Shown: positions 9,598 through 19,190, numbered from the stretch's first letter. The stretch is 64,000 nucleotides of DNA from Polynucleobacter sp. HIN7 (GCF_030297595.1 NZ_AP028138.1:372001-436000); one strand, 5' to 3'. Made by a program: numbers and translations. Notes: a model not told the origin generated them from the sequence alone.

Positions 9598-10386
9598 TTG
9601 CCTGTGGGTTTGAGCACACTTCAAATGATTGTTTTGGTCACCGCAGGCGCAGGGCTTGCGAGTGTGCTCGCTGCCGCAAGCCTTTCCTTAACCTTGCTTG
9701 CCAAAATCGTCAACAATATGGTGAGCCTCTCGGTAGGTATTTTGTTGGCCACCGCCTTTTTACATTCTCTGCCCGAGGCCTTTGAGATCCCAGGTGCGCA
9801 AGCCCACTACCTATTTGCCACCCTCTTGGGTGGATTGCTTGGATTTTTTCTCTTGGAGAAAATCGCACTCCTTCGTCATAGCCATCACCACGAAGGCGAT
9901 GGGCATGACCATCACCACGGCCACGATAAAGAGGAGGCGGGTAGTAGTGGTTGGATGATTTTGGTGGGTGACAGCATTCATAATTTTGTGGATGGTGTTT
10001 TGATTGCTGCCGCCTTTATGGTCGATGTGCAAATCGGTATCTTTACTGCCTTAGCCATCATTGCGCATGAGATCCCCCAAGAGATTGGAGACTTCATCGT
10101 ACTTCTCAATGCGGGCTTCTCTCGGGCACGCGCATTGCTATACAACGGAATTAGTGGTTTGATGGCAGTGGTCGGGGGCGTATTAGCGTATTACTTTTTA
10201 GAGCGCGCTACTCAAGTGATGCCCTATCTGCTGGTGATTGCATCGAGCAGTTTTATTTACATTGCAGTGAGTGATTTAATTCCGCAGATGCATCGGCGAC
10301 CCCATTGGCAGGAGTCGCTACGCCAAGTCGTATTGATCGCAATCGGGGTTGGAATTGTGGTTTTGCTAACCGACCACAACCACTAA
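9598..10386 (+). CDS. ZIP family metal ion transporter
   Basis: Inner-membrane divalent-metal (zinc or similar) importer, about 260 aa. It has the expected eight hydrophobic segments and the two ZIP signatures on helices 4 and 5: HNFVDGVLIAAAF and HEIPQEIGDF. The cytoplasmic loop between helices 3 and 4 is very histidine-rich (HSHHHEGDGHDHHHGHD), as expected for metal sensing or binding. The start is uncertain: TTG at 9598, GTG at 9604 (GAGCGG lies 7 nt before it, which favours this one) or ATG at 9625. It is probably co-transcribed with the upstream hydrolase, and it ends convergently with the sulfurtransferase gene. Confidence 0.92.
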   Translation: MPVGLSTLQMIVLVTAGAGLASVLAAASLSLTLLAKIVNNMVSLSVGILLATAFLHSLPEAFEIPGAQAHYLFATLLGGLLGFFLLEKIALLRHSHHHEGDGHDHHHGHDKEEAGSSGWMILVGDSIHNFVDGVLIAAAFMVDVQIGIFTALAIIAHEIPQEIGDFIVLLNAGFSRARALLYNGISGLMAVVGGVLAYYFLERATQVMPYLLVIASSSFIYIAVSDLIPQMHRRPHWQESLRQVVLIAIGVGIVVLLTDHNH

Positions 10387-10407
10387 TTTAAAGAATACAA
10401 ACTGGGT

Positions 10408-11241
10408 TTATCGCTCAATCGGACGGCTTGGATCTGAGCACCACTCGCTCCAACTACCCACATGTAAGCGTGAGCCACTGAGGCCTGCTGCTTCCATCGC
10501 CAACAGATTATGGCAAGCACTAACCCCAGATCCACACGAATGAATAATAGTTCCAGGTTTTTGTTGACCAATGAGGAGAACAAATTCTTTATAGAGTTGC
10601 TCGGGCGATTTAAATTTACCCGAGACCAAATTCTCCTTAAAGCAGCGATTGGTTGCTCCGGGAATATGACCACCGACCGGGTCTAAAGTCTCATTCTCAC
10701 CGCGAAAGCGATCTGGCGTGCGCGCATCAATCACCATTTTAGGAGCGTCGGATTTGACGTTTTGTTCCATCTCATTGGTTGTGATAACTCCCTGGAAGGG
10801 ATAGACCTCTGGCATCGAGGTCAATGGTGTTGGTTCACGACCCGCATTGCCAATGCTGCCATTCCAAGCGTCTAGTCCGCCATCAAGTACTTGCACCGAA
10901 GCGTGACCAATGGAGCGTAGCATCCACCATAAACGACTCGCAAAGGTACCGCCATGGCTGTCGTAGGCAACCACATGGGTGTGATTAGCAATCCCTAGGC
11001 GTTGACGGGTTTTTGCCCAAGCCTCGGGGGTGGGTAGTGGGTGGCGACCATTCGTTCCAGTTTTAGGGCCCGATAAATCATGCTCAACATTCACATAGAT
11101 GGCGCCAGTGATGTGGGCATTTTTGTACATTGCATAGCCGGCGTTGGCATTCGTGAGGTCGTAGCGACAATCGCAAATTAAGACATCGCTGCCTTCATTG
11201 ATCAGTTCTTCCAGTTGATTTGCAGTAATGATGGGATTCAT
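10408..11241 (-). CDS. Thiosulfate/3-mercaptopyruvate sulfurtransferase
   Basis: Two-domain rhodanese of 277 aa that transfers sulfane sulfur. The N-terminal domain (CDCRYDL start, GGTFASRLWWMLR) is inactive. The C-terminal domain carries the catalytic loop CGSGVSA near residue 235, closest to the CGSGVTA loop of mercaptopyruvate sulfurtransferases (SseA type). The ATG at 11241 is chosen because GGAGG lies 6 nt before it; a longer reading to 11265 would overlap the upstream gene's stop. It follows the Rieske oxygenase by 23 nt in what looks like one operon. Confidence 0.93.
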   Translation of the reverse strand: MNPIITANQLEELINEGSDVLICDCRYDLTNANAGYAMYKNAHITGAIYVNVEHDLSGPKTGTNGRHPLPTPEAWAKTRQRLGIANHTHVVAYDSHGGTFASRLWWMLRSIGHASVQVLDGGLDAWNGSIGNAGREPTPLTSMPEVYPFQGVITTNEMEQNVKSDAPKMVIDARTPDRFRGENETLDPVGGHIPGATNRCFKENLVSGKFKSPEQLYKEFVLLIGQQKPGTIIHSCGSGVSACHNLLAMEAAGLSGSRLHVGSWSEWCSDPSRPIER

Positions 11242-11264
11242 ATAGCCTCCTGGGTGAAGATCCA

Positions 11265-12371
11265 TTAGTAATTCATTTCACGACGATACCATTCGTGGAA
11301 GTGTTGCATGCCATCTTCCATGGGGCTTTGATAAGGGCCCACTTCGTTTTGGCCACGAGCAAGCAAGGCCGCGCGACCTGCATCCATGCGCTCGGCAATT
11401 TCATCATCCTCAATGCAGGTTTCCATATACGCAGCACGTTCCGCCTCAATAAACTCGCGCTCGAAAAGAGTAATTTCCTCAGGGTAATAGAACTCCACAA
11501 TATTGCGAGTCTTGTTTGGGGCAATCGGATGCAGCGTTGAAATACAGAGTACACCTGGATACCACTCCACCATCACATTGGGGTAGTAAGTGAGCCAGAT
11601 GGCGCCATGCTTTGGCATTTGCCCTTGGTGATGACGTAAAACCGCGTCGTGCCAGGCGCGATAGGTTGGTGTACCAGGCTTACTCAGTTCCTTGTGAATC
11701 CCGACGGTCTGCACACTGTGCCAGTCACCAAACTCCCAGCGCAAATCATCACACGACACAAACTTACCAAGCCCTGGATGAAAAGGGACAACATGATAGT
11801 CCTCGAGATATACCTCAATAAAGGTCTTCCAGTTGTAATTGCACTCGTGTACCTCAACATGGTCGAGCATATAACCCGAGAAATCTAAATCGCGACCCAC
11901 GGAGAGTTTTCCGAGGTCGGCTTGCACATCCCTAGGACCTTCAAATAGTAGGCCCTGCCAATTTTGTAAAGGTGACTTACCAAGATTCAAACAAGGCTTG
12001 TCCCCAAAATGTGGAGCACCTAGCAACTGACCTTCGAGATCGTAGGTCCAGCGATGCAGTGGACAAACGATGTTGTCGACCTTGCCGCTACCATTGAGCA
12101 TCAGTGCTTGTCGGTGGCGACAGACATTAGATAAGAGCTCAATACCGTTTGGACCTTCGTGATTACGAACCAGAATACGCCCCTCATTTTCCGCTAGCAG
12201 GGTTCGATACGAACCTGTTTCGGGAACCATGAGTTCATGACCGACGTAGCCGGGCCCTTGCTTAAACAGCAATTGCAATTCCTGTTGAAATAAATCAACG
12301 TCAAAATATGCCGAAACCGGCAGTTGTAAATTGGACGGCGCAAGGAATTGCGCGGTAGCCAGATTAGTCAT
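11265..12371 (-). CDS. Rieske non-haem iron oxygenase, alpha subunit
   Basis: Aromatic ring-hydroxylating dioxygenase type alpha subunit, 368 aa. The N-terminal Rieske [2Fe-2S] domain has C84-x-H86 and C103-x2-H106 (CRHR, CPLH). The C-terminal catalytic domain carries the mononuclear iron ligands in EDYHVVPFH, with a later acidic ligand in the ETCIEDDEIAERMDAG region. Substrate unknown; no ferredoxin or reductase gene is adjacent, so it must borrow one. A GTG start three codons upstream is possible. Upstream sit a TATAAT on this strand and a 14-bp palindrome between it and the gene. Confidence 0.92.
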   Translation of the reverse strand: MTNLATAQFLAPSNLQLPVSAYFDVDLFQQELQLLFKQGPGYVGHELMVPETGSYRTLLAENEGRILVRNHEGPNGIELLSNVCRHRQALMLNGSGKVDNIVCPLHRWTYDLEGQLLGAPHFGDKPCLNLGKSPLQNWQGLLFEGPRDVQADLGKLSVGRDLDFSGYMLDHVEVHECNYNWKTFIEVYLEDYHVVPFHPGLGKFVSCDDLRWEFGDWHSVQTVGIHKELSKPGTPTYRAWHDAVLRHHQGQMPKHGAIWLTYYPNVMVEWYPGVLCISTLHPIAPNKTRNIVEFYYPEEITLFEREFIEAERAAYMETCIEDDEIAERMDAGRAALLARGQNEVGPYQSPMEDGMQHFHEWYRREMNY

Positions 12372-12425
12372 TCTCCCCACCCCCGAAAAAGTCAGCCGAA
12401 GCTAAGCGGAACAACCAATCCAACC

Positions 12426-12462
12426 ATCGACATGTCGATATTGGAAAGGAAGAAGGATTATA
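12426..12462 (-). promoter_or_regulatory. Putative promoter and operator of the Rieske oxygenase operon
   Basis: TATAAT reads on the - strand from 12462 to 12457. The perfect 14-bp palindrome ATCGACATGTCGAT occupies 12426-12439, so it would lie about 10-24 nt after the transcription start and 55 nt before the ATG at 12371. That is a typical place for a repressor site. No regulator gene is adjacent. The -35 region is weak. Confidence 0.4.
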
Positions 12463-12561
12463 CCCATGGGGCAAAATCTTGCTCGTGACATTTGTCAAAT
12501 GAAGGAAATCCCCATAAACCCCGAAATCAGTTGAAATTCAATTCGGTATTAAGATCTTGAT

Positions 12562-12789
12562 ATGGCAAGTAAAAAAATGAACCCAGCCCCAATCGAGGGA
12601 AATATTGACCCCCAAATGCGCTATGAGGCAGCCCTCAAAGAGCTTGAGTCCTTGGTGGCTGCTATGGAATCTGGCAAGCTATCCCTTGAAGAAACCTTGG
12701 TCGCCTATCAGCGGGGCGCAGCTTTACTCAAACACTGTCAGGGTGTATTAGCTCAGGTTGAGCAACAAGTTAAAGTGATCGAGACCTAA
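12562..12789 (+). CDS. xseB: Exodeoxyribonuclease VII small subunit
   Basis: 75-aa helical-hairpin protein that binds in several copies to XseA to form exonuclease VII, a single-strand DNA nuclease. The signature is clear: [19 protein letters not shown], then [20 protein letters not shown]. The lysine-rich N-terminal extension is somewhat longer than usual. It heads the xseB-ispA-dxs operon, a common arrangement in beta- and gammaproteobacteria; xseA is not in the window. Confidence 0.95.
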   Translation: MASKKMNPAPIEGNIDPQMRYEAALKELESLVAAMESGKLSLEETLVAYQRGAALLKHCQGVLAQVEQQVKVIET

Positions 12790-12808
12790 TTCGATTTAAG
12801 TCGCGTTG

Positions 12809-13717
12809 ATGAACCCATTTTCATTTGAGGCCTGGTTGGCCTCCCAATCGCAGCGAGCAGAAAATGCGCTCCTGCAGTATCTCGATTCAGATACTGCGAT
12901 CCCCCAGCATTTGCACGCCGCCATGCGCTATGCCGTGTTGGGTGGTGGCAAACGAATTCGTCCCCTATTAGTATTTGCTGCGAGTGAGTTAGGGTCAGTT
13001 GATCAAGTGGATGGGTCGCTCGTGAATCGTGCCGCGAGTGCGATTGAGATGATTCATACCTATTCCCTGGTGCACGATGATTTGCCATGCATGGACGATG
13101 ATGATTTGCGCCGCGGACGCCCTACAGTTCATAAAGCCTATGACGAGGCGACTGCTTTACTAGCGGGCGATGCATTACAAACCCGTGCCTTTGAAATCCT
13201 CTCGTATCCAGTCGGTCCTGACCCAAAGACCGGTTTTGCACAGCTGCGCATGATTGCTTCCTTGGCTTATGCCTCGGGTTCTAAGGGCATGGCCGGTGGA
13301 CAGGCGATTGATTTGCAGAACGTGGGCAAAAAAATGGACTTGCCCGCTCTAGAACAAATGCATGCCATGAAGACCGGTGCTCTACTCATTTGCGCTGTCC
13401 AGCTCGGAGGGATTGCCGCCCAATTGTCCGATCCAGCGATGGCTCAACTTGATACTTACGCAAAGGCGATTGGCTTGGCTTTTCAGGTGGTGGACGATAT
13501 TCTGGACGCGACCGCTGATAGTGCAACACTTGGAAAAACGGCGGGCAAAGATGCGGCGCAAGATAAGCCTACCTATGTGACCCTGAAGGGTTTAGACTAT
13601 GCAAACGAACTGGCTAATGAATTAAAGGGGAGAGCGCTAAACAGTCTGAATGAGTTTGGGCCACAGGCCGATGCCTTGCGTCATATTGCTCATTTAGTTG
13701 TGGATCGCAAAAAATAG
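12809..13717 (+). CDS. ispA: Farnesyl diphosphate synthase
   Basis: Chain-length-limited polyprenyl synthase that condenses IPP with DMAPP and GPP to form FPP, feeding quinone and undecaprenol synthesis. 302 aa, all-helical family. The first aspartate-rich motif is in [11 protein letters not shown], followed by LRRGRPTVH. The second is DDILD, preceded by [16 protein letters not shown] near residue 50 binds IPP. The ATG at 12809 is taken; a TTG directly before it adds one residue. It ends one base before the dxs start codon, so the two are translationally coupled. Confidence 0.96.
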   Translation: MNPFSFEAWLASQSQRAENALLQYLDSDTAIPQHLHAAMRYAVLGGGKRIRPLLVFAASELGSVDQVDGSLVNRAASAIEMIHTYSLVHDDLPCMDDDDLRRGRPTVHKAYDEATALLAGDALQTRAFEILSYPVGPDPKTGFAQLRMIASLAYASGSKGMAGGQAIDLQNVGKKMDLPALEQMHAMKTGALLICAVQLGGIAAQLSDPAMAQLDTYAKAIGLAFQVVDDILDATADSATLGKTAGKDAAQDKPTYVTLKGLDYANELANELKGRALNSLNEFGPQADALRHIAHLVVDRKK

Positions 13718-13718
13718 T

Positions 13719-15641
13719 ATGTTGCACTCGATCAATGACCCTCGCGATTTACGTAAATTAACACGTGAGGAGCTCCCGGCACTTGCTGATGAGCTAAGAC
13801 AGTACATCGTGGATTCTGTATCGAAGACAGGTGGTCACCTCTCGTCGAATTTAGGAACGGTCGAGCTATCGATTGCCTTGCATTATGTATTCGATACACC
13901 GCACGATCGGATCGTGTGGGATGTGGGTCATCAAAGTTATCCGCATAAGATTTTGACTGGACGACGTGATCAGATGCACTCCTTGCGGCAATTTGGCGGA
14001 CTTTCTGGATTTCCAAGACGCTCTGAGAGTGAGTACGACACCTTTGGTACAGCTCACTCCTCTACCAGCATCTCGGCAGCCATGGGGATGGCACGCGCTG
14101 CACAAACCAAGGGCGAGGATCGGGTGGCAGTTGCGGTGATCGGCGACGGCGCGATGAGTGCAGGGATGGCGTTTGAAGCCATGAACAATGCAGGCGTGTA
14201 TGAGAACATGCCCCTGGTAGTCATTCTAAATGACAACGATATGTCAATTTCACCAGCGGTTGGGGCGCTTAATCGCTACTTGGCACGCTTACTCAGCGGC
14301 AATATTTACTCGGCAACCAAAAAAGGAATTGATTCGGTTCTGTCCTCGATGGCACCGCCGCTACGCGAGTTTGCTAAACGTCTTGAAGATCATGCCAAAG
14401 GTTTTGTGTCTCCATCCACTATCTTTGAGGAGTTTGGCTTTACCTACTTTGGTCCCATTGATGGCCATGATTTAGATACCCTCATCCCGATGATGCAAAA
14501 CGTACGCCGTTTGGCAAAGGAGGGGAATGGGCCTCAGTTCTTGCATGTGATCACGCGCAAAGGCCAAGGCTATATGTTGGCTGAGGCGGATCCCATTTTG
14601 TACCATGGCCCCGGTAAATTTAATCCCCAAGAAGGAATCAAATCGAGTGGTGCGGGTAAGAAAACATTCACCCAGGTATTTGGGGAGTGGTTATGCGATA
14701 TGGCGCAAGCCGATCCAAAGTTGGTCGGTATCACCCCTGCAATGCGCGAAGGTTCAGGCTTGGTCGAGTTTGAAAAACGTTTCCCCGATCGTTACTACGA
14801 TGTGGGTATCGCGGAGCAACATTCTGTGACCTTTGCTGCAGGTATGGCCTGCGAGGGTATGAAACCCGTCGTGGCGATTTACTCCACCTTCTTACAACGT
14901 GCCTATGATCAGTTAATTCATGATGTGGCCTTGCAAGATTTACCGATTGTGTTTGCGATTGACCGTGCTGGGTTAGTGGGTGCCGATGGTGCGACTCACG
15001 CTGGGGCATACGATATTGCCTATTTGCGATGCATTCCTAATATGTTGATCATGACTCCGGCGGATGAAGCGGAGTGCCGTGATTTATTAACGACCGCGTA
15101 TCATCAAAATCACCCAAGCGCAGTTCGCTATCCCCGCGGCGCAGGTATTGGCAATCCGCCATCTGCCGAATTGCGCTCCTTACCACTCGGGCATGGTGAG
15201 ATTCGTCGTGAGGCGCAAACAAAGGGTAAACGTCTCGCTATTCTGGCATTCGGAACGCTGCTCTATCCTGCTTTGGATGTCGCCGAAAAACTGGATGCTA
15301 CTGTAGTGAATATGCGTTTTGTAAAACCGCTGGATATTGAGTTGATCAAAACGCTTGCCCGTAATCATGATTACTTTGTGACCGTTGAGGACGGTTGTGT
15401 TCAGGGTGGTGCTGGTAGCGCTTGCATGGAGGCCATGAACCTCTTGGGTATCACCAAGCCGGTATTAACTCTTGGATTACCCGATGTCTTTATTGAGCAC
15501 GGAGATTACAACTTGCTCATGGCTCAGTGTGGATTGGATGCTGCAGGAATCGAGGGAACAATTCTTGCCCGCTTCCCAGATTTGGGTACCGCCCCATTCA
15601 ATCTTAAGACCCCATCGGATCAGGTCCCCGTCGGTAAGTAA
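13719..15641 (+). CDS. dxs: 1-deoxy-D-xylulose-5-phosphate synthase
   Basis: Thiamine-diphosphate enzyme that joins pyruvate and glyceraldehyde 3-phosphate, the first step of the MEP isoprenoid pathway. 640 aa. The N-terminal TPP-binding domain has [13 protein letters not shown], then [18 protein letters not shown]. The transketolase pyrimidine domain has [15 protein letters not shown], and the C-terminal domain has [11 protein letters not shown]. The ATG at 13719 begins one base after the ispA stop. Together with xseB and ispA it forms the isoprenoid operon. Confidence 0.97.
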   Translation: MLHSINDPRDLRKLTREELPALADELRQYIVDSVSKTGGHLSSNLGTVELSIALHYVFDTPHDRIVWDVGHQSYPHKILTGRRDQMHSLRQFGGLSGFPRRSESEYDTFGTAHSSTSISAAMGMARAAQTKGEDRVAVAVIGDGAMSAGMAFEAMNNAGVYENMPLVVILNDNDMSISPAVGALNRYLARLLSGNIYSATKKGIDSVLSSMAPPLREFAKRLEDHAKGFVSPSTIFEEFGFTYFGPIDGHDLDTLIPMMQNVRRLAKEGNGPQFLHVITRKGQGYMLAEADPILYHGPGKFNPQEGIKSSGAGKKTFTQVFGEWLCDMAQADPKLVGITPAMREGSGLVEFEKRFPDRYYDVGIAEQHSVTFAAGMACEGMKPVVAIYSTFLQRAYDQLIHDVALQDLPIVFAIDRAGLVGADGATHAGAYDIAYLRCIPNMLIMTPADEAECRDLLTTAYHQNHPSAVRYPRGAGIGNPPSAELRSLPLGHGEIRREAQTKGKRLAILAFGTLLYPALDVAEKLDATVVNMRFVKPLDIELIKTLARNHDYFVTVEDGCVQGGAGSACMEAMNLLGITKPVLTLGLPDVFIEHGDYNLLMAQCGLDAAGIEGTILARFPDLGTAPFNLKTPSDQVPVGK

Positions 15642-15698
15642 AGCGTTTGTACAGGCGCTCCTTGAGCCAGTTGGATTGTTTTGAGCGAAAATACTGGT

Positions 15699-16523
15699 AT
15701 GAATGATTTAAACACCCACTTCCTGAACACGACTGCCTTACCTGACATTCAAGGTGGTCATGACCTTCGCGCTCTTGCGATTGAGCGTGTTGGAATTCGT
15801 GGCATCAAGCATCCCATTCATGTTCAAAGTGGTTCTGGATCATTTCCAACTGTTGCTCAGTTTGAAATGGACGTGGCACTCCCAGCTGACCAAAAGGGGA
15901 CCCATATGTCGCGCTTTGTCCATCTTTTGCACGATGAGCAAGGCGCTTACAGTGGCTCAAAGATCGTTGGGATGGCAAAAAAAATGTTACCCCTGTTGCA
16001 GGCGAAGCAGGGCCGTATTCAAATGCAATACACCCATTTTGAAAAGAAAAGCGCACCCGTTTCCTCGGTAGAAAGTTGGATGGATTACGAGGTCACGTAT
16101 CGTGTCGAGGCCAAACAAATGCCTGATGAAAGCGTCGATATTGACTTGTATCTGCAGGCTATCGTACCGGTCATGAGCTTATGCCCATGTTCAAAAGAGA
16201 TTTCGGAATACGGCGCCCACAATCAGCGCTCGCATGTCACCATTTTGGTCAAAGTCGATCCTGCCGCCAATCTGAATGTTGAAGAGCTATTACGTATTGC
16301 GGAGACCGAAGCCTCAAGCGAGTTATGGGCTATTTTGAAGCGCCCTGACGAAAAGTGGGTAACAGAGCGCGCGTATGAGACTCCTAAATTTGTGGAAGAC
16401 TTAGTACGTGATGTTGCTACCCGGTTAAAGCACGATGAACGAATCCTGTCTTTGATGGTCGAAGCTGAAAACTTTGAGTCCATCCACAACCACAGTGCGT
16501 TCGCCCGTATCAACCTTCCTTAA
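15699..16523 (+). CDS. folE2: GTP cyclohydrolase FolE2 (type IB)
   Basis: Converts GTP to dihydroneopterin triphosphate, the first step of folate synthesis. This is the metal-flexible type IB enzyme rather than zinc-dependent FolE. The catalytic cysteine is in [28 protein letters not shown] near the N-terminus and the C-terminal [10 protein letters not shown] are also typical. The ATG at 15699 gives 274 aa, near the family norm; a TTG at 15681 would add six residues. Its stop codon overlaps the tsaD stop codon on the other strand. Confidence 0.95.
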   Translation: MNDLNTHFLNTTALPDIQGGHDLRALAIERVGIRGIKHPIHVQSGSGSFPTVAQFEMDVALPADQKGTHMSRFVHLLHDEQGAYSGSKIVGMAKKMLPLLQAKQGRIQMQYTHFEKKSAPVSSVESWMDYEVTYRVEAKQMPDESVDIDLYLQAIVPVMSLCPCSKEISEYGAHNQRSHVTILVKVDPAANLNVEELLRIAETEASSELWAILKRPDEKWVTERAYETPKFVEDLVRDVATRLKHDERILSLMVEAENFESIHNHSAFARINLP

Positions 16524-17590
16524 TGATTGGAGCGATCTAAAGAACTCAGATCCCAACGGGGTTTGATATCAAACGCTCCATTCGTGGTCGAACCACTTTG
16601 TAGTAGTCGAAGTGCTCCTGCAAATGCAATCATTACTCCGTTATCAGTGCATAACTCGATTGGTGGATAGTGAACCTGATACCCGCATGCAGTTGCCATT
16701 GCGGTGAGTTTTTTCCGAAGCTGGGTATTGGCACCCACACCTCCGGCAACCACTAAATCACGACACTCCATTTGCTCGAGTGCTGCCATTGCTTTATGAC
16801 TTAAGACATCGGTCACGGCCTCAACAAATGCACAGGCGAGGTTGGCACGAAAAGACTCGGTATCAGAATTGGTGGATTGCACTTTTTTGACTTGGTGCAG
16901 CACTGCGGTTTTTAGTCCCGAAAACGAAAAATCCAGATCCTTGGAATGCAACATCGGTCTGGGTAAATCAAATCCGGCAGCCTTTCCAGACTCTGCCAAT
17001 TTTGAGAGCGCTGCCCCGCCTGGGTAGTCAAGACCTAATAATTTGGCAGTCTTGTCAAACGCCTCACCGGCTGCATCATCCACTGTTTCCCCAAGCAGTT
17101 GATAGTCCCCAATTCGATTTACGAGCATGAGTTGCGTATGCCCACCGGAGACCAATAGGGCAACAAAGGGGAATTCAGGTGGGCGCGAGGATCCATCTGC
17201 CAGCAAAGGGGATAGCAGATGACCCTCTAAATGATGAACTCCGACCAGGGGTTTTTGGGTTGCCAGGGCTAGTGCATTGGCAAAGGCTGATCCCACCAGC
17301 AGGGCGCCTGCCAGACCAGGCCCCTGGGTGTAGGCAATGGCATCGACTTCCTGGAAGGTGCGGCCAGAATCTTTTAACGCCTTGTTTAATAAAGGAATTA
17401 AGCGGCGAATATGGTCTCGTGAGGCCAATTCAGGAACCACCCCACCATAATCTTGGTGCATCTCAATTTGGGAGTGTAAAGCGGCACCTAAGATGCCATG
17501 ATGGGCAGGTCTTCCAGCCTCCCAGGCCCCTGTGTCATAGATGGCTAGGCCGGTTTCGTCGCAGGAGGTTTCAATACCGAGGACTATCAT
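16520..17590 (-). CDS. tsaD: tRNA N6-adenosine threonylcarbamoyltransferase TsaD
   Basis: Transfers the threonylcarbamoyl group to A37 of ANN-decoding tRNAs, working with TsaB and TsaE (not in the window). 356 aa. The ASKHA-fold start is [12 protein letters not shown]; the metal-binding motif HLEGH is at residues 120-124; SGGHTQL and [11 protein letters not shown] follow; and the C-terminal CTDNGVMIA carries the third ligand. Transcribed away from rpsU, with its start codon about 86 bp from that gene's. The tRNA-Ile(CAU) in this window is one of its expected substrates. Confidence 0.97.
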   Translation of the reverse strand: MIVLGIETSCDETGLAIYDTGAWEAGRPAHHGILGAALHSQIEMHQDYGGVVPELASRDHIRRLIPLLNKALKDSGRTFQEVDAIAYTQGPGLAGALLVGSAFANALALATQKPLVGVHHLEGHLLSPLLADGSSRPPEFPFVALLVSGGHTQLMLVNRIGDYQLLGETVDDAAGEAFDKTAKLLGLDYPGGAALSKLAESGKAAGFDLPRPMLHSKDLDFSFSGLKTAVLHQVKKVQSTNSDTESFRANLACAFVEAVTDVLSHKAMAALEQMECRDLVVAGGVGANTQLRKKLTAMATACGYQVHYPPIELCTDNGVMIAFAGALRLLQSGSTTNGAFDIKPRWDLSSLDRSNH

Positions 17591-17604
17591 TGGTGGCAGG
17601 GTCG

Positions 17605-17613
17605 TGCTAGAAT
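17605..17613 (+). promoter_or_regulatory. Extended -10 promoter of rpsU
   Basis: TGC followed by TAGAAT forms an extended -10 element 63 bp before the rpsU start codon, just outside the divergent tsaD gene. There is no good -35 box at the usual distance, which fits an extended -10 promoter. The motif is seen; activity is inferred. Confidence 0.45.
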
Positions 17614-17676
17614 CCGTGTTTTAGTAAATTTTGATCATTTTCAAGCAATCAAAGAGTAAAAGCGAGTAAAAACAGC

Positions 17677-17889
17677 ATGACCACAGTCCGCCTTCGCGAA
17701 AACGAACCATTTGAAGTGGCATTGCGCCGCTTTAAGCGCACCATTGAGAAGAATGGTCTATTGACCGATCTTCGTGCTCGTGAGTTCTATGAGAAACCCA
17801 CTGCCGAGCGTAAGCGTAAGAAAGCAGCCGCTGCAAAACGCCATTACAAGCGCATTCGTAGCCAGATGTTGCCTAAAAAGTTGTATTAA
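17677..17889 (+). CDS. rpsU: 30S ribosomal protein S21
   Basis: 70-aa basic protein of the small subunit that helps base-pair mRNA leaders with 16S rRNA. The family core is plain: [34 protein letters not shown], and the C-terminal LPKKLY. It is classically the first gene of the macromolecular synthesis operon before dnaG and rpoD. Here it has its own strong terminator, and a toxin-antitoxin pair on the other strand separates it from yqeY-dnaG. Confidence 0.97.
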   Translation: MTTVRLRENEPFEVALRRFKRTIEKNGLLTDLRAREFYEKPTAERKRKKAAAAKRHYKRIRSQMLPKKLY

Positions 17890-17914
17890 TTCTTTTATCT
17901 AATACAACACTGTG

Positions 17915-17946
17915 AAAGCCCCGGTTGTCGGGGCTTTTGTTTTTGG
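17915..17946 (+). terminator. Rho-independent terminator of rpsU
   Basis: A 9-bp perfect stem (AAAGCCCCG / CGGGGCTTT) with a five-base loop is followed by a T-rich run (TTTTGTTTTT). It begins 25 bp after the rpsU stop and would separate rpsU from downstream genes. Read on the other strand the stem is preceded by A's, so it may also stop antitoxin transcripts. Confidence 0.9.
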
Positions 17947-17961
17947 CTAATTAGGTTAAAT

Positions 17962-18270
17962 CTAAACCAAATGAAGCTCAATGCGCTTACCTAAGGCGGC
18001 AGCATATTTGCGCAGCGTGCTAAGGCTTGGAGAATGTTTTCCAGAGGCCAGAGCGCTTTCTAGCCTTGCAATGGCTGGCGCTTGGGTGCCCATGCGTTTT
18101 GCAACCTGAGCTTGTGATAGCCCCGCTTCTTTTCTGGCAGCAAGAATCTCATCCAAAATTGATAGCTCTTCGCGGTTAAGTCGATTAAGTTCAGCTTTAA
18201 CAGCAGAATTCTTAAGCATCTTGTTGACCATTTGTTTGTGGGTCAGCGCTTTAGTCGATTTGGTTGTCAT
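17962..18270 (-). CDS. HigA-type antitoxin, XRE helix-turn-helix
   Basis: 102-aa DNA-binding antitoxin. A helix-turn-helix of the Cro/C1 type is visible in GLSQAQVAKRMGTQAPAIARLESA, at about residues 53-76. It is preceded by a helical N-terminal half (LNRLNREELSILDEILAARKEAG), as in HigA-2-like proteins. The ATG overlaps the toxin's TGA by 4 nt (ATGA), so translation is coupled. It would neutralise the upstream toxin and probably bind the 26-bp palindrome at 18595-18620. Confidence 0.9.
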   Translation of the reverse strand: MTTKSTKALTHKQMVNKMLKNSAVKAELNRLNREELSILDEILAARKEAGLSQAQVAKRMGTQAPAIARLESALASGKHSPSLSTLRKYAAALGKRIELHLV

Positions 18271-18590
18271 TTCTTAAACTCCTTCATGCGTTGCTTGGCA
18301 AGCTTTAATTCTTTATCGGGGGTCTTTTGAGTTTTCTTTATAAAGCTATGGAGCATGACAATTTTTTGTTTTACAGCTAAGCAAAAGAAAACGCGCGCAA
18401 TACCCTCTGCACCTTTAAGCCTTAGTTCAAATAGGCCACCTCCAAATGCATCGGTATGAGGTAAGCCTAAGTTGGGTCCATGCTCCATCATTCGGTCAGT
18501 TAAGCCGATATATCGAGCTTGAAGCGTAACTGGTAAATTCATGATTGCTTCCTGAACCTCTTGACTGTAATAAATGATAGAGTATTTCAT
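18267..18590 (-). CDS. HigB-type toxin (Gp49-like / RelE superfamily)
   Basis: 107-aa toxin of the phage-derived Gp49-like family, expected to be a ribosome-dependent mRNA interferase. The typical pattern is present: TLQARYIGLTDRMMEHG, then LPHTDAFGGGLFELRLKG, ARVFFCLAVKQKIVMLHSFIKKTQKTP and the basic helix KLAKQRMKEF. Toxin-first order is usual for HigBA. ATG 18590 is preferred over TTG 18593. No Shine-Dalgarno is visible, and the -10 ends 6 nt before the ATG, so its mRNA is probably leaderless. It is inserted in the rpsU-dnaG cluster against the direction of its neighbours. Confidence 0.9.
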   Translation of the reverse strand: MKYSIIYYSQEVQEAIMNLPVTLQARYIGLTDRMMEHGPNLGLPHTDAFGGGLFELRLKGAEGIARVFFCLAVKQKIVMLHSFIKKTQKTPDKELKLAKQRMKEFKK

Positions 18591-18594
18591 CAAA

Positions 18595-18625
18595 CAATGA
18601 TAACAAATTTGTTATCATTGGGCAA
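18595..18625 (-). promoter_or_regulatory. Promoter and 26-bp perfect palindromic operator of the toxin-antitoxin operon
   Basis: Bases 18595-18620 are a perfect 26-bp palindrome with half-site CAATGATAACAAA. On the - strand a -35 (TTGCCC, 18625-18620) and a -10 (TATCAT, 18602-18597) are separated by exactly 17 bp. The palindrome covers the spacer and the whole -10. The start site would fall at or next to the toxin ATG. This is the layout expected for autorepression by the antitoxin-toxin complex. Confidence 0.85.
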
Positions 18626-18733
18626 GGGCAAAAAATTGCTGTTGCATTTATCAACACAATCAAAGCACTTACATGCGTATTCGTTAATCTCTTGGATAAT
18701 GGATCAATACCATCTACGATTTGGAGAACTTAA

Positions 18734-19180
18734 ATGACTCTCAAAGAGCAAATTACCGAAGACATGAAGTCAGCTATGCGTGCTAAAGAGACCGAGCGGC
18801 TGGGCACCATTCGCTTGTTGTTGGCTGCAATTAAACAGCGCGAAGTGGATGAGCGTATTACGGTAGACGATGCCGGCATCATTGCCATTGTTGAAAAACT
18901 GATCAAGCAGCGCAAAGATTCAATTGAGCAGTTTCAGAAAGCAGGTCGCACGGACCTAGTTGACCAAGAATCAAAAGAGTTAGGCATCTTGCAAGCCTAT
19001 ATGCCAGCCCAACTATCAGAGGCTGAAGTACAGGCGGCGATTCAAAAGACAATTTCGAGCTTGGGAGCTGCGGGCCCACAGGATATGGGCAAAGTGATTG
19101 GAGCACTCAAGGCACAACTTGCTGGGAAAGCCGATATGGGAATGGTCTCGGGCATGGTCAAGGCCGCTCTCGCAAAGTAG
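18734..19180 (+). CDS. yqeY: GatB/YqeY domain protein
   Basis: 148-aa helical protein of the YqeY family, related to the tRNA-binding tail of the GatB amidotransferase subunit. Typical segments are MKSAMRAKETERLGTIRLL, IAIVEKLIKQRKDSIEQF and LQAYMPAQLSEAE, with MGKVIGALKAQLAGKADMG near the end. The precise role is unknown; it is commonly found just before dnaG. GGAG lies 8 nt before the ATG. Its stop codon is 10 nt before the dnaG start, so it is probably co-transcribed with dnaG. Confidence 0.95.
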   Translation: MTLKEQITEDMKSAMRAKETERLGTIRLLLAAIKQREVDERITVDDAGIIAIVEKLIKQRKDSIEQFQKAGRTDLVDQESKELGILQAYMPAQLSEAEVQAAIQKTISSLGAAGPQDMGKVIGALKAQLAGKADMGMVSGMVKAALAK

Positions 19181-19190
19181 TGATTCGTTT

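Noticed and set aside
17962..18593. Complete prophage or larger mobile element around the toxin-antitoxin genes
   Set aside because: No integrase, transposase, terminal repeats or other phage genes flank the pair; only the two genes and their operator are present.
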